A stretch of DNA of 27,856 bases from Schoenoplectus triqueter (taxonomy: Eukaryota; Streptophyta; Magnoliopsida; Poales; Cyperaceae), in the NCBI GenBank assembly GCA_964058805.1, contig CAXKVV010001762.1:1-27856 (forward strand), in the 5' to 3' direction. The number at the start of each line of letters is the position of its first letter. The stretch's first letter is position 1. The notes below the pieces were generated by a model. The model searched no databases, was not told where the DNA came from, and saw only the letters and a list, made by a program, of their open reading frames with translations. Positions 1 to 10,569 of the stretch are shown here, one piece after another. A program made the translations under genes and the position numbers.

Positions 1-373
1 ACGAGGCGTGCGTTGCCTTCCCCCGATACACTACATGGTCCCGGCGTAAGGAGTTTTCACGCTTCAGTTCCACTGATGAGTGGGTCGGCGTTACAACATG
101 AAGCGTGATGTGTTTGCTCTTGGCGCAGATGAAACGGGGGTGATGGAAATAGCGATAAGAGCAAATGACGAGTAGGGCCCAAAAGGAAGGATGGGGGACG
201 GAGTTGGAGTTGTGGGTGTTCCTTTCGATGAGGCTATGGTGATACGTGACACCCACTGTTTTCACACCCCAAAAACCTTTTATTATTTCTATTGTTACTT
301 CCTTCAATTTTTGCCTTAAATTTCTTCCCTCGAATCCAACTTTCTCAGCTTTCTTCAAATTTAATTGTCGTTT
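1..373 (-). other. GC-rich patch with open reading frame off the left edge; unrecognised
   Basis: On the minus strand a frame is open from just below a TGA at 374-376 to the window edge, about 124 codons with no ATG. The stretch 1-240 is much richer in G+C than anything up to the beta-galactosidase gene. The translation is rich in His, Ser and Arg with a basic end at the edge (contains SVELKRENSLRRDHVVYRG). I do not recognise a domain. It could be an internal exon of a gene lying mostly to the left, a gene fragment carried by a transposon, or chance. The duplicated segment A begins at its upstream end (357), so the GC-rich patch itself is not part of the duplication. Confidence 0.25.
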
Positions 374-899
374 TCACTGTCCATGTTGGAAGACTTTTTA
401 AGTATTTCCCTTATGTCCCTTTTCTGCTATAGTTGCTAACAAGTATATAGGAAGACATTAATTTTGGATTATTTGATATTCCCATAACTAATAAAAACAT
501 GGCTACATTTTGGGGATGTTCACTGCTCAATTAGTAGTTTGTTTTTTTATCCAAAAGATGAAAGTTGATGTCTTCAAATTTCATTAATATGTAATGTTAC
601 GAGTTTGTGATTGTTGTATTGCAGATTTGAAATAAAGATAAGATAAACGGAAAAAATAATAAAGATAGAATCTACAATGAATTATCTCTCTATACTCTAA
701 ACCATGAGTTATATTTTGTTAATATCTCTTTGACTATTATCATCTGTAATTTATTTTCATCCCGAATATTCTTGCACAAACTGTTAAATGAAATTTTGAT
801 GTATTGTTAAATGGCATACTGTTAATTGAAATTGTATATAAGTTTATCATTCTGAGAAGAGTTAGACTATAGTGATACGCTTAGTTAATGATCAAATTT

Positions 900-1228
900 G
901 CTACGGACTAAAAAAAATATAATTAAATTATCTCCAAATCTTAATTTATGGATCTCAATAAATTCTTTATATCAAAATATGATGGGATATAAAAAAATAT
1001 TTTTAAAATTTTCTAATTATTAATTTTTATTTTTTAAAAATAACCTAAAAATATATATTATCTTATTATTATTATTATTAAATCATCTTAAAAAATTTAA
1101 AACTAATATTTCGAAAATTTAAAAATAGAAATTTTTTATATCTCATCATATTTTGATGTGAAGAATTTATTGAGATCTATAAATTAAGATTTAAAAATAA
1201 TTTATCTATATTTTTTAGTCTACGCACC
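900..1228. mobile_element. Miniature inverted-repeat element, long arms, family unresolved
   Basis: The left arm (about 900-1000) and the reverse complement of the right arm (about 1130-1228) match over roughly 100 bases. Both contain GACTAAAAAA near the tip, then AAATCTTAATTTAT, ATCTCAATAAATTCTT and ATCAAAATATGAT. The centre is an ATT microsatellite. The paralogous segment B has no such insert at the matching place. A clear target duplication could not be found, so the tips are approximate and the superfamily is open. Confidence 0.7.
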
Positions 1229-1292
1229 GACTGTGACCTAAAAACATTATGTCATCACGCGCGGTTGGAGAATTGGTCTGTATCAAATGCCA

Positions 1293-1658
1293 CAGTTTTT
1301 AGTAATAATAAGTTTTATTAAATTAATATTATTAAAAATAAGAGTGAGAAACGTAAAATTTCAAATATACGAATGGCAGTGCGCCACTGGCAGTGGCGCG
1401 TTTCGGTTTTTTTTTTTTGAACGCGCCACTGTCAGTGGCGCGTTTACTTCTTATATATACAAAACGCGCGCAGGCGCAGGTGAGATGGAGGCGCTGCGCG
1501 GCGTTCCATTATTTTTTTGAAACGCGCCACTGCCAGTGGCGCGTTTCGTCCGCGCCACTGACAGTGGCGCGCTGTCATTCGTATATTTGAAATTTTACGG
1601 TTTTCACTCTTATTTTTAACAATATTAATTTAATAATAATTATTAATAATAAAAACTG
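1293..1658. mobile_element. Mutator-like miniature element (MULE-MITE) with 9-bp target duplication
   Basis: Terminal inverted repeats start CAGTTTTTA on both sides and run about 100 bases, including AAATTAATATT, AAATTTCAAATATACGAATG and the GC-rich palindromes next to them. The 9-bp direct repeat CAAATGCCA flanks it at 1284-1292 and 1659-1667. The paralogous locus at 23041 has a single copy of that word and no insert, which directly confirms the insertion. A 9-bp duplication with long terminal repeats is the signature of Mutator-like elements. It encodes no transposase; the short open frames across it are by-products of the palindromes. Confidence 0.88.
1381..1571. repeat. Four copies of a GC-rich palindrome inside the MULE-MITE
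   Basis: A 19-base palindrome GCGCCACTG-N-CAGTGGCGC occurs at 1381-1399, 1423-1441, 1524-1542 and 1552-1570. The central base is G, T, C and A in that order. Copy 3 extends to a 29-base palindrome (1519-1547) and copy 2 to 25 bases (1420-1444). Each can fold alone, and all four also lie within the larger inverted repeat, so a multi-branched hairpin or cruciform is possible. Confidence 0.9.
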
Positions 1659-2149
1659 CAAATGCCACGTCCGCACCAGCTTATGTCTACGTGTCGCCAA
1701 CTTCACGACAAAATGGGCTCTATTTAGCTCATGCAAAACATCTAAAACTAAATCAGAAATGGGCTCCACTTTAGTATGTTTCATGTTAGTAAAATGACTC
1801 CAAAGATTACTATAAGCCCAACTCTTCAATGGCCTCTTTATCTGCATAAGTACATGCACTGGACTCAGAATGGAAAATCGGATTCTGTACATATCATGCT
1901 TTTTTGTACTTGAAAATAACTTGGCATGACAATTCTGAGTTCTGACTTGTCACTAGTGAGTGTGTTTGAAGACAATTATGAATTTTAACCCCGAATTAAT
2001 TTTTTTCCTGTTTTTTTTTCTCAAAAAGGTTCTGCTGGTTTATTATTTAGCTAAATAACCCAATTAGGGAAATAGTAAAAGAAACTTTTTTCAATCAATT
2101 GCTAACAATATTCTCAAGTGCAAAAAATGCTTACAACCTAGTGTCACAT

Positions 2150-2155
2150 TTTATT
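2150..2155 (-). promoter_or_regulatory. Candidate poly(A) signal AATAAA of the beta-galactosidase gene
   Basis: AATAAA on the minus strand lies about 133 bases past the stop codon at 2288-2290. Several AATAAT/AATAAG variants also occur nearer the stop. Plant poly(A) signals are loose, so this is only the best match by word and distance. Confidence 0.35.
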
Positions 2156-2287
2156 AAATTTGAACACTAATCAAACATGCTTATTTGTTTTAAACAATGA
2201 AACGTATAAAAGAGACAACCCAAATGGAAGGAGTTTCACACCCGCAATTTGGTTGCCAAATACAAAGCATTATTGAAATGAATGTCA

Positions 2288-5200
2288 TTATGAGCAAGTT
2301 GCTTCAATGGCAAGGCTTTTCGTAACCCCTTTACACGGATCTCCGAATGTTTTTATCGACACTTCCAGGCTACAGTTATTCATTCCTACACATGCCTGCT
2401 CAATTTAAAATTTTCAACCGATTAAATTATGAAACATTCTCGGTGTACCAGTCTTTCCGGTACCAGTATATTAATGGTAATAAGGTAACATATGTTTTTC
2501 CATCTTACAGGGCATTTTTTAGAAAGTAAATTTTGGATCTAGTACCAGTAGAAGTTCAATAGTGTATAAATAACAACTAAGTGGAAAAATCAATTTGTGC
2601 ATTGTATGCTAACAATATATCTAAAAGATGGCATAAATTAAACCATGCAAACATTTGTAATGAAAACTTTACCTGTTGCACAACAGAGATGGTATCATTG
2701 CTGGTACACTTTCCATGACTGTAGCTGCCACAAGTCCCTTGTGGCGTACCAAAACTCGCAAACTTAATCTCATTTATGATCTGATCAGATCCTGGGCAAG
2801 TTAGGTGGACCATCGGACCTAGTTTTTGTCGACCTACAGTCATTTCTAAGTACGCCCCTGAATTCACTTGAGGAGGATGCATCTCTGTCACATGTGCGCA
2901 TAAGCTGCGGGTTTTCCTTGTGGCGAAAGATATCTTCGTGGGGTCACCTCCTACCTCTTCGAAAAGGACCATTGTGTTAGCACCTTCTTGAAGGAATGAA
3001 CGGGGTACATGATACCTATTTTAGCCACAAAAAAAATGAATCTATCAGTTTTCAGACTTCTGTTTTAACAAAACATTTCTTCTTTATTGTAATAGCAGAT
3101 GAAAAACTGAGAATTATCTGAAAGAAAGAATAACTGTTGCTAAGGATTTAAATCTATTTTCTTTTCATATATTGACACATACAGAAAAATAAGTGTACGT
3201 ACAATTGTTGGGATGGCTTGCCACAGTTTTTGAGGCATTTACTGGAACTGTAAGCACCTTTGTAATTGCATGAGCTGCTGCACCCACTTAATGGGGCAGT
3301 GTAAGTGGGCCAGAACCGGCCGATGCTTTGACCATTAATCCAAGCTTCTCCCTTTCCCAATCCCGTAAAATCAATTGCAACTGGATCATTACCTGCCGGC
3401 GCTGCAAATTGCGTCTAGAATGCATTGCAGATTTTGGAGGGTTAATTTACTTTTTCACTGAATATTTAATAATCATTATTAAAAAAAATGAATGACAAAA
3501 GTTACCTTGTACCAAATCAAGGGTTGATTTGTTGGCAGTGTTGATTCTGATACCCACAGTGAATCAGAGTTAACAAACAAACTCAAATCCTCTCCCTTCA
3601 ACCCTATCTGCGCAAACAGCATTTTCATTTTTTTTAGTAACACAAAAAAATTTAGTTGAGCCAATAATTATGGGTCTGATAATGTTTACTAATGCCGGAG
3701 TCAAGTACCTGGTATGTCCACTGATGTGAAGAGAGATCCAATGTTACACCATTTGCACTTAGTGTCACAGGACCAGTAACACCCGCACCCGATAAGTCAA
3801 AGAATGCACCAGAATTCTACAGTACAATTTGAATCAAAAGAACATCACAGAATATTGGATATCACAAATCATTCAAATTACTGAGCTTAAGCTCCCTTTT
3901 TTTTGTTAAAATTACAAAGAATAGAACCTCTAAGCCAACTGTTGCACTTAGAAGGTCAATTTTATTTTTCCCCTTGTTGAGATTGATAAGTTGCTTGAGA
4001 GATATTTTTGCATCACTGGAACTTCCTGCTGCCCCACCTGGTAACATGGTGAGAAGTATTTTTACATTAAATCTCACTGAAATTAGCAAGCTAACACCAT
4101 ATTTGAAACTCCAATAGATTAATCCATTTGCAGCCAAGACAAGTATGCAGTAATAATTAATACTGGAAAACAATCATTTTAAAATTACCGAAGTATAATC
4201 CATTGACAAAAACCCGAAGGACATGCCCTAGTGACTCCACATGAAGCAACGTCTGGGACCCACTAACAAGGTAAGGCTCATCACCTCTAATGTTTAAGCT
4301 GAAGTAAAACCCAAACAACAAAAAGTTTAAAACATGTAAGAATAAGAAGAGACATTAATTAACAATCACAAAGTATACAACAACAAAGCCTTTAATCCGA
4401 AAGTATAAAAACTGAAATTTTTGAATGAACCTAATTAAGGGACACACCTTATAGAATACCAGAGGTAATCACTGGCATCAGCAGTGGTATTAATCTGCTC
4501 AAAAAGTCCATTTCTTGTGAAGGCATCTGCCTTAGATATACCAACTGGTTCTTTAACATAACTCCAACCAGAGCTTGATAATCTTGACATTGGCCGATCT
4601 GCATCTTCACTTATGGAACTTAGATATCTCATCTCTGATATGGTCTCTTGTGAATTGATCTGCATACGAGCCATCAGTTATGTATTATGTAGGAGTCATG
4701 CACGCATTGACATCTCTTATAAAGAAACTTGGACAAATGTAAATAAGGAGAAAAAAGAAGAATTATGCACCTGTGCTGTATTGTAAACCACATTTTTACA
4801 ATCAGGAAGGATGCTCACAGACCAACCTGGTAATTTATGTGACTTGCCATTAAATTTTACTGTTGCATCGTGTGTGTTTATATTTGCAAGAAATGCGGCA
4901 CAGGCTCCTGACGAGGTCTTGTAGACATGAGCCTAATAAGCAACAATGAAATGAAGTATAATGAATTATGAACCAACATAAAATCAAAACAAAGGAAAGT
5001 GCAGAATTAGTTACTTGTAAAGTTAAATAATAAACTAACAGAAGTTAGCAAATCAGACCTCTAGATTCTGGCCAAGAGAAGTGTAAGCTGGGTCAGTTGC
5101 GATCAAAGCAGGTACACACTGCTTTATAACTTTGTGTAGATCTCTCAAGTGCCCCCACTTGGGCTGGTTCAGAAGCCCTACATGTAACAAAACCATTTAC

Positions 5201-8200
5201 AATTTGGAAACAAGTGCCCAAAAAATTAGGTGATTTGAAAATGTGAAACAAGCAAAAGTGAAAAGATAGCATGAGTACCATATTCATCAATAGGAGCATC
5301 ATAATCATAGCTAGTGGTGATAAATGCGCCTGTACTTCGCCCAAAGTTTGTACCTCCTTGATACTGGCATAGTATTTTTTTGTAAATTTATTTAATAAAT
5401 TGCTCTTTTAAATAAACTCAAATAAAAGATAACAGAAAAATAGTACAGACATTTTTTTGAAGGTTAATACTAAAGCAAAATATACCATGTAGTAATTCTG
5501 GAAAGTTCCGCCTCGCTGGAAAAACCGGGCTACAGAAAATGCAAGATCTTGCGCAGGTCTATATGGCACTGCATCACCAAATGATGAAAACCTGCAAACC
5601 AAAACTATTTAAAAACAAAAGTATTCTATAATAAATGAGTGAAAATAATGGACAGTACTCACCATCCACTCCAATTTTCCGTCCACATTTTGGGCTTATT
5701 GTTTGAATTCGGAGAGAATTGGTCGCAATAAAAACTATTGCATGTGTTTATCTGCAAAAATTTAAAGATATTATATTACACGATAATATACCTTAAAGAG
5801 ACAAATGTTTTACAGAATATTTATAGTGGTAAAGATAAACAAACAATTGGATCGGGAGCATCGGATTGTTGACACATCACCCATGGTACGCCTGTATCAA
5901 GTGAGAGAGCCATTGATGCTGACCAATGTATGTACCTCTGAGCAGCGGCCCCATAAGCTGAGTCAATATTCCCATACTCGTTCTCTATCTGTCTCAGAGT
6001 TAGCACAACTACACTTATCACTATCACCAAATTACATGCATTAATTGTAATCATCATATTGTGTTTAGTGGCCTTTGTGCAATATTTCGTACAAGAGTTG
6101 TTCAACACACGGCATTGTTTGGATGTATCCAGTTTGATCCCTAGAATAACCAGCTTTTTCATGCCATTAAATATTTGTAACAAGAAGAGAATGTGAAAGG
6201 GGAACTATCCAGTAAATGCGCAAGGCATGTTGCTGAAAGTTGGAATTTTATTGGAGGTTTATAAATGCAATATCACCACTTTACATAAATGCCATTACAT
6301 AGAGTTCAAATGGTCAAAAGAATCCTTTCTGCTGTGTTGAAGAAACAGTGAAGGCAGCATGAGTGTAATAACTATTCTGACTCTGAACATATAATAGAAT
6401 TCTAGCTTAGTAACGCACAGAAATATAGAAAGATAACCTGGGATAGAATAATGGGACCGCCTTGTGAGGCATACAAGTTCTCTTGCTTCATCAAATCAAC
6501 TATCTTTGCCGTGAATCTTTGCATCTCAGTCTAATTTCAAACAAAACCCAAGTCCACAAATTAGATTAACAGTTAATTACTTGAAAGAAAAGTAAGGCAT
6601 GATAATTAAAATAGTAAAAAACAAATACAACCTTAAATGGTTCGTTGTCAGTCCTGAACTTGATTCCAGGAATAAAGTGCAACCAAAGTGGAAAGCCTCT
6701 GCATTACCAACAACATTTTTATTTCTATTCTAAATTGCCACAGATGTACCAACATCATGTTTCATAATAAAAACAATTACTTGAGTTTTCAAACTAAAAT
6801 TGAATAGAATTAATGATAAAAAGATAAAATTTAATACCCATAATTCCATTCGGCACAAACATAGGGGCCAATACGAAGATGAACATAGAGACCGGCCTCT
6901 GCAATAGTTTTTACAAATTTAACTAGGTCCTTTCTCCCTTCAAAATCATACTGCACAAGAAAATTAAAAACAAAATTGTAAGTTAACCTCATGTTCTAAA
7001 TTTCTATGAAATGCAATTACCTTTCCCTAGAGTTTTAAAAAAAAAACCGTCCGAATCAGACCCGACCCGTGCTCAAATCCATCAGACCCGTGATCCGTTA
7101 GAACCGACGGGTCTAGCACGGGCGCGGACAAAAAAATTTGAAAAAAAAAACATGCTAGACCTGACCCGACCCAACCCGTCCAACCCGTCATAACCCGTGC
7201 CCGACCCGCCCCAACCCGACTCGTCCAACCCGTTATAGCCGTTGGATCAATTAAGCTAAAACGTTATAACTATTTACTGAATCGTTGCAATGTTTTCATA
7301 AATCATTATTGAATCGTTGCAACGATTTACTGAACCGTTATAACGATTCAGTAAATCGTTATAACGGTTCATTAAATCGGAATTTTTGAGAATTTTTAAT
7401 TTTTTTGGAATCTTAGAAAAAAAATTTTGATCCGCCGACCCGATAGGTCTAGGACGGATCACGGCTAAACCCCCAAATTAAACTCGTCTTAACCCGTCCC
7501 GTAAAACTCGATTGACCCGTCCCAATCTATCCCGCCAGAACCCGCCGACCCACCATAACCCAACCCCATTTTAATACACTGCCTTTCGCTCGGAAAGGTG
7601 AAAAGTATCTGCATCTTAAATGTTATTAGAAAAGGCTGTCACTTGTCACATCTTAAAGGTTGTCATTTATACTTTTCTTATCTATAATCCCACTACACTG
7701 AAATATTGCTTTCTGTACGACACTTATCAGTATTATAACTAGCTATAATGAGCTTAATTTCTCAAGAGCCGCACCTAGCAAATTTATGAGAGGATCATAT
7801 AAAGATCGTATTTGTTAAAAAATTTAGAGAGCCGGATTAAAAGAATTAATTTTTAAGTGGAGAACTCGATTCTTATCAAGTTTTTCGGATTCTAAAGGCT
7901 AGATAAAGACCGAGTAAGAATTGAATAAGGACTAATAATTAAGGATTTGATATATATATTTTTTTTACAATTATATATGTTTTTAATATTAATTTGTATT
8001 TGTATAAAAATATTAAATTATGCTTTACTGTTTTTATATTTTATTTTATTTTATTAATTTTTTAAGTGTAGTTAATATATAATATAAAATATTAAAGAAA
8101 TAATTTGAGAAGAGCCTAATAATAATCGAAAATAATCAGATTTGATAAGAATCGAGTTAGAAACACTTATATTTTAAAGATAAAATCTGATCCTTACGAA

Positions 8201-9115
8201 TCTGATTTTTACCATTAAAAAGGTCCGAGCTAAATTTGTGAGGGCCGGATAAAAAAAATTAAAAAAAATTAGCCGGACTGAGTTCAAAAAGCCGAGTCAT
8301 TATGAACTATAATTTATTTTGTCTTCAATTTTTTCATGGGCAATGAGCTAAAGTGAGATTGACCATATTTTTTTTTCTGTAATATTCTTTTGGCCACCTC
8401 TAAATAAGCTATCTTTCGTCACCTCTAACACACTAAAATCTTCAATATAACCATTTCCTGAGACATTTAATGAAGTATTTTTAAATTTTTGGAGTGTATA
8501 CTTTGTTTTTTTTTATTTATTTGCAGGATGGAACTGACCGACATAAAATTCAACTCAATCACAGAAAAAGAGTTGTCAACTTTTTAGTGCTTAAAAACCC
8601 TGGACTAATTGAAAAATAATAATAAAATAAAATACAGAACTGACCCCTGTACGGCTGTACGGAGAGATGCGCGCTTACTTCATACTGAAATTATTCAATT
8701 GCTTAAATCGTGGCATGCTTGGTAATTTGAAACAAACCTGGCCTCTAACAGGTTCATGGAGATTCCAAAAAACATAGGTCTGTACCACATCAAGCCCTCC
8801 ATCTTTTGCCTTTTGTATCAAGTCTGGCCACATCTGAACTTCACATTTCCAATTCAAAATTCATCTCAAGAAAAACCAAAATGCCAAAAACCTAAAGAAG
8901 ATATATGTATAATTTGTGTTAATTTTTACATCAGGTGTGCTCCTTGGGTAGTGGATGGAGCCGGAGATGAGCACCCGGCGAACTCCATTAATGACGAGTG
9001 CGCGGTGGTCGTAAGTAACAGTGTTACCATATGAGAATTGAGAGAAGAAGAGAACAAGTAGAGAAAGCCATAGAGGTAGAAGCTCACAAAGGTCGTGGTG
9101 GTGGCATCTTTTCAT
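2288..9115 (-). CDS. BGAL8: Secreted beta-galactosidase, GH35 with SUEL lectin domain (BGAL8-like), 19 exons
   Basis: Hydrolyses terminal beta-D-galactosyl residues, by family knowledge in the cell wall/apoplast. Exons (descending): 9115-8930, 8833-8738, 6950-6838, 6698-6632, 6530-6438, 5988-5845, 5751-5663, 5591-5486, 5363-5279, 5177-5059, 4932-4771, 4659-4448, 4298-4189, 4037-3928, 3816-3709, 3607-3506, 3414-3203, 3015-2673, 2395-2288. They total 2565 bases, 854 residues plus TAA; every intron is GT-AG and the frame is kept. Residues 1-30 are a signal peptide with core [12 protein letters not shown]35 signature [13 protein letters not shown] gives acid/base E189; MWTENWSGW gives nucleophile E258. 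[15 protein letters not shown] and [12 protein letters not shown] are also present. The SUEL lectin domain spans about 772-854 ([33 protein letters not shown]). Length, C-terminal lectin and motifs favour the BGAL8 group; the symbol means closest type, not proven orthology. Oddities: YQGGTNF where YHGGTNF is common, and NGLYFGG where relatives have NGKLAGS. The gene looks intact. Confidence 0.95.
7028..7581. mobile_element. Non-autonomous hAT-like element in intron 2
   Basis: Tips TAGAGTTTTAAAA and, on the other strand, CAGTGTATTAAAA form a short imperfect inverted repeat. An 8-bp direct repeat with one mismatch flanks it (CCTTTCCC at 7020-7027, CCTTTCGC at 7582-7589), as expected for hAT elements. 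Subterminal regions are dense in CCCGACCCG and AACCCGTC words, which plant hAT elements often carry as clustered motifs. A 17-bp perfect inverted repeat (7331-7347 and 7355-7371, 7-base spacer) sits in the middle. No transposase frame is present. Confidence 0.7.
7745..8320. repeat. Composite inverted/direct repeat in intron 2, probable degraded transposon
   Basis: A perfect 17-bp inverted repeat (AACTCGATTCTTATCAA) lies at 7863-7879 and 8142-8158. Related words such as GAGCCGGATTAAAA and GGGCCGGATAAAA, and AAATTTATGAGAGG and AAATTTGTGAGGG, recur in direct orientation at its two ends. The middle is AT-rich. Ends and target duplication were not resolved. Confidence 0.45.
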
Positions 9116-9323
9116 TTTTTAACAATAGAGGAATTTTGGGTTGCTTGGATTTTGGAAAAGAGAGGAAAGAGAGAACTGTGCCTTTTTTAGTAACCTGGTG
9201 TATTATTAGTTTCCATAGATTTTAATTTCTCATTCAGTAGTTGACTAGTTGTGTATGTGGAGTGAGGAAACAGAGAGAGGTGGTTAGTGAAATAGGTATG
9301 GAGGTAGAATTGGAGAGAATTGA

Positions 9324-9329
9324 TTTATA
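9324..9329 (-). promoter_or_regulatory. Candidate TATA box of the beta-galactosidase gene
   Basis: The minus strand reads CCCTTATAAATC here, about 210 bases upstream of the ATG at 9115. That would place the start of transcription near 9295 and leave a leader of about 180 bases. Pyrimidine-rich tracts (CT repeats on the minus strand) lie between it and the ATG, common in plant leaders. Confidence 0.5.
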
Positions 9330-9529
9330 AGGGAGGGTTGAGTTGAGTTGCCTTTTTTCTTTCCCGATTTCCCCCTTTCTTGATTTGTTTCTCTAATAAT
9401 ATTTTGGCTTGCAATGGTGTGAGACAGGTTGGAGTTGCTTGTGGGCGACTACATACTGACAAACAGAGAGGTCACGATTTGTCAGAGCGAGAGACGAGTA
9501 ATATTTGGGGATGTGGATCGTCTAACGCG

Positions 9530-9553
9530 GCACAGGCACAGGCACAGGCACAG
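9530..9553. repeat. (GCACAG)4 hexanucleotide microsatellite
   Basis: Four exact copies of GCACAG about 200 bases upstream of the candidate TATA box. Likely length-variable between individuals; any regulatory role is unknown. Confidence 0.95.
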
Positions 9554-9835
9554 CGCATAATAAGATCTTTAAAATTTTAGAGGAATACTTTGAGATTGAT
9601 GAGGAGAATCTCAAAATAAATCTGAGAGATGGTATTATGCACAGCATATGATGCCGATTTAACATTTGGACGTGTATTATTCACTTTGGATTTGTTTGAG
9701 GAATCAACGAATAGAGAATGACAGAATAATATTTTTTTAGAAAAGTGATATTTTTGATTATTTAGAAGAGTGTAAATATAATTTGACAGTTGTTAATCAG
9801 AATAGTTAAAATATAAATAATTATGATATTAACAA

Positions 9836-10500
9836 TGATGATGAAAATAAAAATAATAGTAAAATAATTATAATAATAAAATAATCATAATAAATAATAA
9901 TATAATAAAACAATAATAATAAATAATTATAATTTTAATAATATAATTAAATCATAATCGTAATCAAAATAATATAATAATAATAATAAATAATTATAAT
10001 CATTATAATATAATCATCAATATAATCATAATATAATAATATAATAATAATATAACCATAATTAAAATATAATAATATAATAATATAATAATAAATAATC
10101 ATAATTATAATATAATAATATAATAATATAATCATCATAATTATAATATAATAATATCATAATAATATCATAATAATATCATAATAATAAATAATCATGA
10201 TTATAATAATAAAATAATCATAATAATAATAATATTATAATAATAAATAATCATAATTATAATAATATAATAATAAAGTAATCATATTTATATTCATAAT
10301 ATAATATAATAATATTAAAATTATATTATTATAATATAATGATAATAAATAATATTATAATACTAACGGTGATGATAAAAAAATAATAATCATAATATTA
10401 ATATAATAATAATTCATAATATAATATAATAATATAATACTAATAAATCGTAATCATAATTATAATCATAATCATAATAATATAATACAACATAATCAAA
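9836..10500. repeat. Degenerate AT-rich microsatellite (TAATAA / ATAATA / ATCATA)
   Basis: About 665 bases built almost only from TAA, ATAAT and ATCATAAT words with very few G or C. It lies inside the Tourist-like element. The open frame across it (about 9947-10138, minus) is a run of Ile and Tyr caused by the repeat and is not a gene. Confidence 0.9.
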
Positions 10501-10520
10501 CAACAATCGCTATTCTGACG

Positions 10521-10569
10521 AGAGATCATCCGGTATACTACCTATAACTTAGTATACCGGATTAGCTCT
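10521..10569. repeat. Strong hairpin: 13-bp perfect stem, 9-base loop
   Basis: ATCCGGTATACTA at 10528-10540 is followed by its exact reverse complement at 10550-10562. Beyond a 3-base mismatch the stem continues with AGAG (10521-10524) against CTCT (10566-10569). It sits at the right edge of the AT microsatellite inside the Tourist-like element. Confidence 0.9.

Larger units (their letters stand above)
357..1922. repeat. Duplicated segment A (paralogue of 18367-23282)
   Basis: This stretch is collinear with 18367-18415 plus 22573-23282. Landmarks shared in order are the start near 357/18367, the block around 450-530 matching 22600-22920, the block around 800-860 matching 22930-22990, and the block 1660-1922 matching 23041-23282. 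Over about 100 bases around 1737-1840 versus 23097-23200 I count roughly five mismatches by eye. Copy A has two inverted-repeat elements (900-1228 and 1293-1658) absent from copy B, and about 240 bases near 545-785 that B lacks. No terminal inverted repeat was seen at its ends, so it looks like a segmental duplication or an old dispersed repeat. It contains TGGGCT site-II-like motifs (1759-1767) but no gene that I can support. Confidence 0.8.
6951..8737 (-). other. Enlarged intron 2 of the beta-galactosidase gene
   Basis: This intron is 1787 bases long; the other 17 run from 71 to 449. It starts GTTTGTTTC after VRGQ and ends TTGTGCAG before YDFEG. The extra length is accounted for by the hAT-like element at 7028-7581 and a second repeat at about 7745-8320. 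Remaining sequence is AT-rich with poly-T runs. Splice sites at both ends look normal. Confidence 0.9.

Noticed and set aside
1287..1892. Several short open frames on both strands across 1287-1892
   Set aside because: They arise from the GC palindromes and inverted repeats of the MULE-MITE and from non-coding duplicated segment A; their peptides are not conserved in segment B.
5821..6183. A start codon in the intron 5 region giving a 120-residue protein
   Set aside because: Only the part from IENEYG onward is conserved; the upstream residues are intron read through to a proper AG acceptor at 5989-5990.
9947..10138. 63-codon Ile/Tyr-rich open frame
   Set aside because: It is a translation of AT microsatellite.
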